64,000 nt of DNA from Amaranthus tricolor. Its lineage: Eukaryota > Streptophyta > Magnoliopsida > Caryophyllales > Amaranthaceae. Shown piece by piece: positions 51,640 to 63,400 of this stretch (positions are counted from its first letter, which is position 1; each line of letters starts with the position of its first letter). The notes under the pieces are model-generated. The model worked only from the letters and a program-made list of their open reading frames with translations. It had not been told where the DNA came from and did no database searches. The DNA lies in the NCBI RefSeq assembly GCF_026212465.1, contig NC_080062.1:9293237-9357236 (forward strand), written 5' to 3'. Both the position numbers and the translations under genes were made by a program.

Positions 51640-51669
51640 ATTTTAATTACAATTATACTTTATAATAAT

Positions 51670-51673
51670 ATAC

Positions 51674-51733
<60 letters not shown>
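51670..51733. repeat. (AT)n microsatellite in CCD8 3' flank
   Basis: It begins about 30 bp after the CCD8 stop codon, so it is likely within the 3' UTR. Confidence 0.9.
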
Positions 51734-51737
<4 letters not shown>

Positions 51738-52914
51738 CTATTTATATTTTAATATTTTTGAAGCTACAAGCTTAAGTTAGCTAGCTATCACCTTATAAAA
51801 TAACATACATATGTGGTAGTTACAAGGTATAGTTTTCAATTATGTTTGAAAATTGTACATAGTAAATATAAATGTACATAATTAAACTAGGTCTTGTATG
51901 TAAGTTTTTATATATGTAAGTTTTTTTTGAAAAATAGTACAATTAAAAAAGCATAAAGTAATTTTATAGTATGTTCTCATTTGCACTTCCTTCGTATTTT
52001 ATTCATGTTATTTTGCTACGTTGTTCTTTCGATTGAAAAATAAATTTTGTTAGTTGTTACAGACAATAAAATTAAAAAAAATTAAGTGGTTGAATTATGT
52101 AAGTAAGATGAATAATGAATTAGAGTTTGAAGATGAAATTAAGAGAAAATATGACTTCGTCCCGAACTATAAATATAGAGTATGTGAACTTATCGTCAAG
52201 GGATTCTATAAATTGTAGAGGTTCAATATCATGCTCTTAAGAGAGAATTAGTGACGTGAAATCTTGTTTGAATTGTGTAATCGTATACTTTCATAATGTT
52301 AAATTTTTAAAAATTTATAGTAAAGCATAGTTTATATAAATGATCAAAATTATGCACTAGATTGCGTAAAAATTAAAATGTAATAAGTATAATGGAAAAG
52401 ATGTAGTATTTATTAAATTTATTAACATTAGTCTAATAAAATTGTTGTTTTCAAAATTGTTTTAAATGTATTGTTATTTATATTTTTTAAAATGAACATA
52501 TTATTTTTTTGTACTATAAAAGTCAATAATGGCATTATTATACTATCAAATTGGAGGAATAACTTTTTATTAAAAAGGCATCTATACATTTTTTAAAATA
52601 GATGTAAGGGATTTTAATTTTTATTTTCGAAATAGTTATATATAAGTATAAATTACCTCAATGCATGTAATGATGATGGAATACCAAAGCCCTAAAAAAA
52701 ACAATGTGGAACCACCGTGTATCCCTCTGAAGTGATGGTCGTATAATCTGCCGGCATCGTCATACTTTAGACTATTAGGGTGAAGGTCGGCCATCATCTA
52801 TCCAATTATTTTCAAAAATTTTAATAAAAAAAATGGCATTGTACATATAAGAATTTAGCTTTTATTTTAACACTACGTTTTAACACGTTATTTGTTGAAC
52901 TCTCTATCGACATC
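51734..52914. other. Intergenic, no gene seen
   Basis: AT-rich 3' flank of CCD8. No coding sequence or repeat family is recognised apart from the hAT terminus that begins at 52915. Confidence 0.5.
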
Positions 52915-53090
52915 AGGGGCGGAGTAAAAATTTTGGAGGCTCTATTTATTTTGCGATATCTTTCACAATGAAACCCTTCATTCTATCAAACGATAAAAAA
53001 ATTTCTACATCAAGAAATATAATTTAAGGCAAAATATATAGTAATATTATATTCTAAAATCACTTCATTTATAAAAAAAGTGTACAAAGA
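52915..53090 (-). mobile_element. hAT terminal fragment
   Basis: It begins CAGGGGCGGA, a typical hAT-type terminus. It matches in the same orientation the terminus at 53206-53390 over about 170 bp (TTTTGGA, CCTATTTATTTTGCGATAT, ATTTCTACATCAAGAAA). It is only the end of an element, probably truncated when the second copy inserted. Confidence 0.55.
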
Positions 53091-53205
53091 AATCACTTAA
53101 AATAGTGTTGTTGAGAACTGAGCCTGAATATCACCATTTAAGGCTTCTTAATTTTTCTGAGAGCACTAAGTGGTCGGCTACCCAACTTGTACTCAAAATC
53201 GGCAC

Positions 53206-54050
53206 CAGAGGCGGAGCAAAGATTTTGGATGCCCTATTTATTTTTGCGATATTTTTCAAAATGGGGCCCTTCTTTGTATCAAAAGATTAAAAAATTTCCA
53301 TTTCAAGAAAAATAGTTCAAGATAATATATTGTAACATTATATTCAAAAATTACTTAAATATAGAAAAAAATTTATAAACAAATCACTCAAAAAGTGTAA
53401 CTCTTTTCACATGACTTGAAGCAAAATCATCTACAACAGATTCAACATCAACTTCCTCCAAAATATCGCTCTCGATTGCCATTAACGCAAGACCATTTAG
53501 CCTTTCTTGTCACATAGTGCTTTGCAAATATAACTTCAACAATTTCAAATTTGAAAAACTTCGTTCTGCAGATGGAACAGTAATGGGAATAGTTAATAAA
53601 ATTTTGTAAGCAATAATTGCATTTGGAAAAAAAGGAAAAGGTTTCATAAATTGTAATATGTGAATTGCTCCAATTTTCTTAGGTAAAAGCTCTCTAATTA
53701 AGCAACATTAACTCCACAAATAAATCATTTCTATCAATGTCGAATTCCTCACCTTTTCTAAGACAACAAATCTACTTTCCCATCGTGTGGTTGACAATGA
53801 TTTATGTCAAAATTTTCACATGTTCGTTCAAAATAGTCCATCTTTTTGTAGATTTGGAAAATATAGTGTAAATACTTTGGACAATGCCAAAGAAGTTTCT
53901 TGCTTTGTCTGAAGTACTTTCAATGAAGACCAAATTGAGACTATGACAGCCACACAGAGTAAAAAAAGCTCTAGGATTCAATCGAATATGAGTTACTCTT
54001 ATAAGAGATCGTTTCTCGGTGAGATGACCACAAAACAAGAAACTCATATG
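53206..54050 (-). pseudogene. hAT transposase remnant, C-terminal half, with terminus
   Basis: On the - strand, pieces of a zinc-finger-TTF hAT transposase occur in broken frames. CGCHSLNLV (about 53970-53935) and FFGIVQSIYTIFSKSTKRW (about 53900-53850) are central sequences. SAERSFSNLKLLKLYLQSTM followed by QERLNGLALMAIE (about 53580-53470) is the dimerisation region, broken by one TGA. DFASSHVKRVTLFE precedes the normal stop near 53395. The non-coding end runs to a CAGAGGCGGA terminus at 53206. The opposite terminus and the zinc-finger region are not found, so the element is truncated. Confidence 0.7.
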
Positions 54051-54122
54051 TTAATAATTATATTAGTTGGGCTATTCAACCCAACATCTCACAGTAAAAC
54101 CGCTTCATACAAAAATTTGTAA
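54000..54122. repeat. Short MITE-like sequence
   Basis: It contains AAGAGATCGTTTCTCGGTGA, TTGGGCTATTCAACCCAA and CATCTCACAGTAAAACCGC, resembling the ends of the MITEs at 47299-47860 with the interior deleted. Confidence 0.4.
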
Positions 54123-54445
54123 TCGAATTTTGGATCACTTACGAGTAGAGTCAAAATATGACATGTCTAGTCAACACTATATAGCTACATTTGATGAAAC
54201 ATGTCAACAAATTTTCAAATATATTATTGACGACGATCACCTGTGTAGTGTGACTGAACTCTGATCTACTATACCAAACCAGATAGTAGCAGCAACAAAA
54301 TTGTGAGAAAAATACATTTTGCCAAATGAAGACAACTCTTCTCGAATCTGATCTCTTCGAATCAACCATCGTAAAAGCCTCGATAATAAAGTGAAACGAA
54401 AAGTTTATTATAGCATGTGCCCATACCATGAGTTTAGGGGAGGGC

Positions 54446-57400
54446 TTATTTCTGATCCATATAAACAGCATCAACATCATTGAGTGCGAGCAATTCCGAC
54501 ATCAGTTCCTTGTTTAATGCCATAGCTTCATCATCTACCTGTCATAGAAACATAGATATGAGATTAACACAATTCGGATAGAGAAAAGTAAAAGGAAAGG
54601 AAGAAGAGGAATTTGGAGGTATAGAGGATTCCTTGTTTGAATAACAAAAAAGAGAGCGGAGGGATTTGGAAATGAGGGGTTTGGAGGAAAAGCATAGATA
54701 AATTTTGTTAAAAATACAATCTCTCATAAAGTGGTAAGATTTGAAGGGTAAACACTCGTTTTTCTCCCTTTCCCTTCCTTTCCCTTCTAAACAAACACAA
54801 GGTGCACTCCCTCCCTTCCATAGAGTAAAATCAAAGTTGCATTGCATCGCATCGCCGCATAGTAAAGGTTTCAACATAAACAAACCGATATTTCTCGGGT
54901 TGTAAAAGTGTAAAAAAACCGTATTTTGGGCCATATCAAGAGATATCTTATGGTTCCAACCGATATTTTGGCGTTACGATAACTGCATGACTCATGTTAC
55001 CGTATCACCGTTCCGTTACCGCTATCGCGACTGTTACCGTATCTTTATGCTATGCTCCCTTCCCTTCCCCTCTCCTTCCTTCCTCCCTTCTCTTCCTTTC
55101 TTTTCTCTCCTAATTTGCTATCCAAACAGTGTAAGACCCACTCATCAGCTGCTTCATGACAAAACATGGTGCCTCGAATGAAAATCTTTAATACATAAAA
55201 CATAAGTGCAGAAAATCAAAAAATTATTCTATAAGATCTCTTAAAGATCATGTTATTCGAATGCCTGAAGCTAAGTTTAGGGTACAAGCAGCATATCAAC
55301 GGTTCAACATGCCTAACAAATTAGATATCTTCACCCACCAACGTTCAACAGGATATCAACGGGTCTACTAATATTTAGAAGGAAAGAATAATATAAATTC
55401 TAAAAAAAGCTCAAGTTGGAACAATAAGTGCTCAACAAGCCAAAATTCTAGTTTATAGATATCTAATTTTGAGAATTATATTATACTCAGACACTCAGAT
55501 TATATCCAAAATTTCAAGCATTACCGAGTTGGACACTCAGACATGTCATACGCTAACACTCGAATCTGGACAAATGGACAAGTAAAACAGACTAAGAATT
55601 CCAAAGACTAATTATTGACGTATAGGAGAAACATAAAATTAAAAGCTATCAAGGATAGTTGATGTATTTTGCTCAAAATCCTTAAGAACGATCCACAGGT
55701 CAATCAGACAATTATAGATCTGAGGAAAATAATCTACATCCCAGATAATCTAGTGTAATTCAAACTATTGATGCTCTCCACCTAGAAGGAGTAATTCCCT
55801 TCCCCCTTACCTGTATTGATTCTCTAGTCCACCTCCAAATCCAAAAAAATAAATTTTAATCCAGAGAGAGGCAGTAATTGCTTTATTATTAACTAAATCC
55901 AGGTGAAAAGAGACACCATCATTAGATAACTGTACCCCATATTGGCCCCCCTTGGACAATTTCAATCCCCATGCCACAGAACTAGTTTCCAACAGTACCA
56001 TATATATTTGAGACAAAACATCATATCTGGACGCCACATGCTCCCTTCTATATTCCCTCATCAAGGACCCATATCTATAGATAAGCTTGAGGTCTATAGA
56101 TAAGCTGGATACAATGTATTGAACCACCTTTTCACTGGGTTGACTCCAAAAGAGCATCACTTCAGTAGGGCTCCAGTAAAAGCAGCATGTTATAGTAAGA
56201 TGCAGACAAGTACCACAATGGCACGAAATATCTACCTCCAATTATAGACTTCTGAAGTGCTACTGTCTTTTCGGGGAGTACAACCTTGTAACATTTGTCC
56301 ACCAAACATTTCATATGTGAGCCAAGGTATAGACAAAAGATGACTGTGAACTGTGAAGAATGAAGTCCAAAATACATAATTTCAGGTTCTCAAATTTTTG
56401 ACACATACTATGATAGTGCTTCCTTATGAAAATGGAAACAGTTATTCAGCTGGTCTGAATTGCTAAGAGTTATAAATATTACCTCGGCTCCCAAATAATG
56501 GGCAGGGGCAGCAAGAGCAGTTGACGCATATCAAAAAAGTGGGTGACATTTTTAGATCAAGTTAGATTTTGAACTTTATTCCATGGTAATTGGCAAGTTT
56601 AACATACACAGAAGATGGGACAAATAAAAGGGATAATGGAGATAAAAGATGAACAAAACTGACACATCCCTACTCAATTTAATGTTGGATTGATTCAAAT
56701 TATGTTATTTAGAGTTAAAGTAGTGGTTAAGTGGGTGGTTACTATTTACATGGGCTGAACTCTCTAATTTTATGCGTGGCCAGTTACTTAGTTCCCCTAT
56801 TTAATAGGTACTTGTATTCCATTTTTCTACATATAGTAATAAGAAAGTTATTGTTATACATTTTATATATTTCTCTCTATGGGAAAGAAGTTTTTATTTA
56901 GCAGTTACTTAATTCTAGTCAGTTATTTTAGGCAGTAATTATATATTCAGTTTCTTAATAGAACAGTGCTTATGTAAATACATAGATGAAGTTACTCAGT
57001 AATAATAATAAGAAAAACAGTATTTTCATAAACCAAAAACTCCATTATCATCAAATCTTCATGGTATCAGAGCCTTAGGGTTTAGATCCGGGAAGGTCTC
57101 ATCATCTACCGTACCTTACCTGCAAATGGCCGATTTTCCAGAAGAACAAACACACAATACCCCAATGTCCATGGAACAGTTGGAACAGATGTTCTAGATG
57201 TTTCAAAAACTTAACAAAGCAAATAACCAAACAGAAAATCCAACCTCTGTCAAAATTTCAGTAAAACTCACATATCACAATTACACAAAATGGTGCAAAT
57301 TAATGCACGTAGCCATTGGAGGTCGAGGGCGACTCAGCCACATCACTGCCATCCCTCCACCCCCATCAGATCCCAATTACGTTCAACGGGAACAAAGAGA

Positions 57401-60400
57401 CGCCATGGTCATATCATGGATAATTGAGAATATAGATGGAGAGATTGTCAATCAGTTCCTAGATCATACGACAGCACAAAGTCTATGGCTAGGAATCGAA
57501 AGCCTCTTGGGATATGGAAGAGATGAACTTCAAATCTTTGATCTCAGTTCCAAGGCAGCGACGATGAAACAAGGCAATGACACTATAGAAGCTTACTATG
57601 GTAAACTTAACATGCTGTGGAAAGAGATTGAACGGAGAATGCCAAACCCGATGACATGCTCACAAGACATAACAGAGTTTAATAGATACATACAGAGACA
57701 ACGACTTTACCAATTCCTCACTGGAATTCATGATAATCTTGACAAAGAAAGGAAAGAAATTCTCAACAGTGAACCCTTACCGACGGTGGAGATAGCCTAT
57801 GCTACAATCAGACGAGAAATAGCACGCCGGCGGATTATGAATGGCGTCTCATCACTGGGAACAAATCCCTCAGAGATTGGATCGGGCTTGGCCACAAGAA
57901 ACAAAGCCTTCCAGAATAGCCGAGAAGAAGATGACCAAAGAAAACTCCGATGTACTCATTGTGGTGGTTCAAGGCTAACTAAGGAAGGATGCTTCAAGAT
58001 TGTGGGATACCCTGAGTGGTGGGACGATCTACGGAAACGGCCGGCCGCCACCAAGGCACCGGCAAGCCGGACCGGCGGCAAGGCCCACCTAATTACTGCC
58101 GACCAACCCGATACATCATGTAGCAAATCAGGTAAAGGAGGTGACTGGTGCAAAGGGGAAGGAGAAACAGTAACCACAAAAGGAATGGACTACAATGGCG
58201 AAAACCAGAAAGAGGAAGAGAGAGAAAGTCTAGCCGTCTGGGAGGAAGAGAGAAAGGGGGACACCAAAACCCTTTATCCCACCTCCTATTTATAATCAAG
58301 CAACCCTTATCCCAACCTCAAAACCCTTAAGCCCAAATATAAAGCCCAATACAATCTCCACAAGTCTCCTTAGCCATAAACGACACTCACAATGGATATT
58401 TGACTGCGGGGCAACGGATACAATGACCTTTGACCCCCGTGATCTTTTATTCACTCATCCTTCTAACCGAACGCACATCCAAACTGCCAATGGGGACTCT
58501 GTACCAGTTGACCAAGCTGGACCAATCCAAATCTCTCCTTCACTTCATCTTAAAAATTGCTTGTTCATTCCCAGTTTATCTCATAAATTGTTTTCGGTTA
58601 GTCAGTTAACCGAATTAAACTGTAATGTGCTTTTAACCTCTGGCCGTTGTATTGTGCAGGATGCTCAGACGGGGACGATCATTGGGCGTGGTACTGAACG
58701 AGGTGGACTGTACTATGTCGAAGGGGTGATTACAAATAGTGGTGCAATGCTTGCTCATGGATCTCCTGCTCACCAATCGAGGACTTGGCATCGTCGTTTA
58801 GGACATCCATCTTTAGGTTATCTAAAACAACTTTTTCCTTCTCTTAATAGTTGTTTTAAATCCTTAGATTGTGAAACTTGTGTACTAGCTAAGAGTCATA
58901 AACATTCTTATTCTCCTAGTAATACTCGTGCTCCCACACCCTTTGATGTAGTGCATTCTGATGTATGGGGCCCAGCCCCACAAACTGACTCTCATGGTTT
59001 TTCATATTTTGTGTAATTTATTGATGATTGTTCTCGAATGTGCTGGGTTTATTTTTTGAAACACAAATATGAGGTTTTTGAAGTCTTTGTCAAATACTAT
59101 AACATGATCCTCACTCAGTTCAATGCCAAACCTAAAATCCTTCGCTCAGATAATGGTGGTGAACATATCTCTCTTGCAATGAAACAATTTTTTCTTGATC
59201 ATGGTCTTGTTCATCAAACATCCTGCCCTGACACTTCACAACAAAATGGGGTTGCTGAACGCAAAAACCGTACCCTTTTTGAGGTAGCACGGGCTCTCAT
59301 GTTTGACACTCATGTACCTGTCAAATATTGGCCTGAGGCTATTGCTCCTACCCAACAAAATCCTCAAATTCCAGACTCCTCTTGCCACACTCAATACATT
59401 TACTCCTGTTCCCTCCTTTCACTCCCTTCCACCTCGAATCTTTGGTTGTGTTGTGTATGTCCATCTCCCATCTAGAGTCCGAACAAAGTTTGAACCACGG
59501 GCAGTCAAATGTGTGTTTCTTGGGTATGGCCCTACACAAAAGGGCTATCGATGTTATGATCCTGTGCATCACAAACTTTATACCACCATGGACTGTGACT
59601 TCTTTGAACATTCTCCTTACTACACCCAGCCTCAAGCTCAGGAGGAGATTATGAGTGAGGATCTCAGTTGGTTGACTCATCCCTTGGCTGACAGTCAAGC
59701 TCCCAAAGAGCAAGTTGGCACTACCACCGATATTGCCACTGACATTGTTACTGAATCATCTGCTCAGACTACTACTCCAGTCCCTGAGCATCCGGCCGAA
59801 CAAGAGGTAACACCGAGTCCTACTGCTCCTTCCATTGATATATCCACTGACCATATTGTGCCAAGTAGTGTTGTTGTCCGCAGGAAATATAATCTGCCCC
59901 CTCGAAGTACAAGAGGAATGCCTCCTAACAGGTATGATCCTGAGTATGAATCCCAGAGATCCCGATACCCTATTGGTAGACCGGATGATGAACAACTATC
60001 ACAAACAGCTGTTGCTTTCAATGCATCCCTTTATTCCAGTACCATTCCGAAAACCACTGAAGAAGCCCTCCAAGAACCAAAGTGGAAGCAATCTATGGAC
60101 GAAGAGATCATGGCTCTCCAGAAAAACGGAACGTGGGAGAAGTGCAGATTATCAGGTGATAAGAAGACGGTTGGTTGTAGATGGGTTTTTTTAGTCAAGT
60201 ATCATGCTGATGGAACCATTGAGCGGTATAAAGCAAGGCTTGTTGCTAAAGGGTACACATAAACTTACGGGGTAGACTACTCGGAAACATTCTCACATGT
60301 GGCTAAAATTGATACCATTCGAGTCTTCTTCTCAGTAGCAGCAAATAAAGAGTGGCCTCTGTTTCAATTTGATGTAAAAAATGTCTTCTTACATGGAGAG

Positions 60401-63400
60401 ATTGAAGAAGAGGTATATATGAAGCCACCACCTGGGTACTCAGATAAGTATAGCCAAGGAGAGGGGTGTCGACTTAAAAGAGCACTATACGGCTTGAAAC
60501 AATCCCCTAGAGCGTGGTTTGGAGATTCACTACAGTAATGAAGAGATTTGGCTACAAACAGAGCAACTCAGACCATACTCTATTTCTCAGGCGGAGTGGA
60601 AATCAAATTACATGCCTCGTGATCTATGTAGATGATATGGTGATTACCGGAAACGACTCCAAGGAAATTGATCGTCTCAGGAGCAAATTATTCCAAGAGT
60701 TTGAGATGAAGGATTTGGGACAGCTGAAATACTTCCTTGGAATAGAAGTTCTAAGATCAAGGAAGGGGATATTCATCAATCAGAGAAAGTACATTTTAGA
60801 TCTCTTAGCAGAAACAGGCATGTTAGACTGCAAGCCAACAGATACTCCTATGGTAGCTAATCATGGTCTACAAATCGTTGAAGGGGCAGAAGCAGCAGAT
60901 CAAGATCGTTATAGAAGGATGGTGGGAAAACTGATCTACTTATCCCACACGAGACCAGATATTGCCTACGCAGTGGGGATTGTAAGTAAGTTCATGCATC
61001 AACCTCAAGTGGAACACATGGCAGCAGTCCTGAGGATACTGAGATACTTAAAGGGAACCAGCAATAAAGGAGTTTTCTACTCAAAGAATGATAATCTCGA
61101 CCTTATTGGTTACACAGATGCAGATTGGGCTGGTGATCGGGACGACAGGAAGTCTACCTCGGGATACTTCACCCTTATAGGGGGTAATCTAGTCACTTGG
61201 AAGAGTAAGAAACAGAAGGTAGTTGCTCTGTCCAGCGCTGAAGCAGAATTCAGAGGGATAGCAAAAGGAGTTACAGAGATTCTGTGGATCAGGAAACTTC
61301 TAGGAGAGCTAGGTTTTCACCAGACACAGGCAAGCCTTCTATATTGTGATAACAAAGCAGCGATAAGCATCTCTGAAAATCCAGTTCAACATGATCGAAC
61401 GAAACATGTAGAGATTGATCGACACTTTATCAAGGAGAAACTAGAAAGCAAGGTCATCCGTCTCCCTTTTATTAGATCTAAAGACCAACTAGCTGACATT
61501 CTCACAAAAGCAGTTTCATCAGAGGTCTTCAATAACACTTTATGCAAGTTAGGCATCGGTGATCCCACGACCTAACTTGAGGGGGAGTATGGGAAAGAAG
61601 TTTTTATTTAGCAGTTACTTAATTCTAGTCAGTTATTTTAGGCAGTTATTATATATTCAGTTTCTTAATAGAACAGTGCTTATGTATATACATAGATGAA
61701 GTTACTCTGTAATAGTAATAAGAAAAACAGTATTTTCATAAACCAAAAACTCCATTATCATCAAATCTTCACTCTCAACATGGTATCAAGAGCCAGAGTT
61801 TATGATCCGGGGTAATGAGGCAAAAAAAATAAGAGAAGAGGTAGAGAGGGTGGTGAGAGCAATAAAAAAACAATTGTTTGTCGGTGTGATTATTTGAGTT
61901 TTGTTGAGTGTTTTGGGTGTTAAATCGGTTGTTTTCAGTAATGTTTTTCACAAAAAAAAAAAAAAAAAAAAAAAGAAAAAAAGTGAGCATGAGTAACAAA
62001 AAAAATGGTCAGTTGTGTTAGGAAAGAAAACAAATGTAATTTCGAGTGAAAATTAAAATTGTTATGAGTGTTTGGTGTGCAACCGTGTCAAGTGTTGGTT
62101 ATTATGTTTTATGTGTTCTATAGGTTCCTTTTTAGCCTATAAAAAAAGTTTGCTTGAGTGCTATGATGAAAAAGATAGGGTATTGAGTAAGTTGAGGTGA
62201 AGTAGCAATCTTCTTCACAAGTGTGAAAGTCGTGCTCAAGGCAGAGACGATTTCTTATGATATGGTCGTGGTTATGAAGTCAAGTGTCTGTTCATAAAAC
62301 AATACTCGTTAAGTGTTGTGTTCGTAATAGTTGTGTTCAACCAAATGAAGCGTGTTTTTGTCTGATGGTATGTGTTTTGTGTTTGGGTTGGTGCATTGAG
62401 CAATTGTTCGTCAAGATGGTAGTAGTGTTTCATGATACTGCACCGTTCAAAGCAAATTCACTGCTAGTAATTTGTCCTATTTGAGCTAATGTCAAGTGAT
62501 CAAAGTTATTTGTGTGTTTGAGTGTTATGCTATGTTACGAAAGAAGTCATTTATGGAAACAAATTGGATATTTATTATTGTGATGCTACACTGTCGTAAC
62601 TTTCCAAGGAAACATCAAGTTTCAGCGTAGATTTGGAAGGAAATAAAGTCTTCTAAGTAGTTAGTAATTGTTGGTTATGTGCAGTTTAGTGTGTTATGGT
62701 TGTACGTCATTTTATTAAGCAACTAAGTTGTGTAACTTTCAATCAAGGAGGAGTGTTGGATTGATTCAAATTATGTTAGTTAGATTCAAATTAGTGGTTA
62801 AGTGGGTAGTAACCATTAAGGAGTCATTGCTAATTTGTTGGAGTAAGTCATGGGATCATGGGATGAACTCCTTATTTTTATGTGTAGTTAGTTACTTAGT
62901 TCCCCCTATTTAATAGGTACTTATATTTCATTTTTCTATATATCGTAATAAGAACGTCAGTGCTATACATTTTATGTATTTCTCTCAACATTTAAGAGTT
63001 CCCCTTCACTTATTTAGGCTAAAGGAGAATAACTGAGGCCTCCTCCCCTCATAAGCAACAAAGAAAAGAATAGTCTTTTTGAAGCAAACGTAGAAAATGA
63101 AATGGATCATTCCACCAAAATTCACCCCTCCGGCGCGCCCCCAAAGAGGGGTGGAAATCTGAAAATATGGAACGGTTTAACCCTTTCATTCAATTTCACA
63201 AAAAAAAAAAGTGCAGTCACTGCCAGTGGTCATTCTATCAATCAATGAGAATTAACTACAAAGAAATTGGTCTAATAGTCATGAGTCGCACTGAAATAAG
63301 AAACTTTTTGAATCATCTTCGTTTGCAGGTCAATCCAAATTCTGAACAAATATGCCTAAGCAGTGAGATGTTATGAAACAGAAGTCAATCATGATAAGCA

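Larger units (their letters stand above)
56878..61771 (+). mobile_element. Ty1/copia element nested in the small element's 5' LTR
   Basis: A 4894-bp element with 184-bp LTRs (56878-57061 and 61588-61771) flanked by a perfect CTCTC duplication (56873-56877 and 61772-61776). The primer site TGGTATCAGAGCC is at 57062-57074 and the polypurine tract TTGAGGGGGAG at about 61577-61587. By eye the LTRs differ at four positions. Both begin TATGGG rather than TG. The coding region has stops and frameshifts, so this copy is inactive. Confidence 0.92.
56683..62990 (+). mobile_element. Small non-coding LTR retrotransposon (about 1.4 kb without its insert)
   Basis: The 5' LTR begins TGTTGGATTG at 56683. 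It is split by a Copia element and resumes as CTCTCAACA, ending at 61780. A primer-site-like TGGTATCAAGAGCC (one extra A) follows directly. The internal region 61781-62753 has no protein. The purine tract AATCAAGGAGGAG precedes the 3' LTR, 62754-62990. A perfect TTTAA duplication flanks the element (56678-56682 and 62991-62995). The LTRs differ by many substitutions and a deletion of about 38 bp, so the insertion is old. It resembles TRIM/SMART-type non-autonomous elements. An A run lies at about 61951-61974. Confidence 0.8.

Noticed and set aside
54542..54934. 130-codon minus-strand frame next to the last YebC exon
   Set aside because: It is intron sequence directly upstream of the acceptor, with no family resemblance.
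55807..56377. 144- and 71-codon minus-strand frames in the YebC-gene intron
   Set aside because: They look partly protein-like, but no family, start or splice partners could be supported. The YebC exons join without them.
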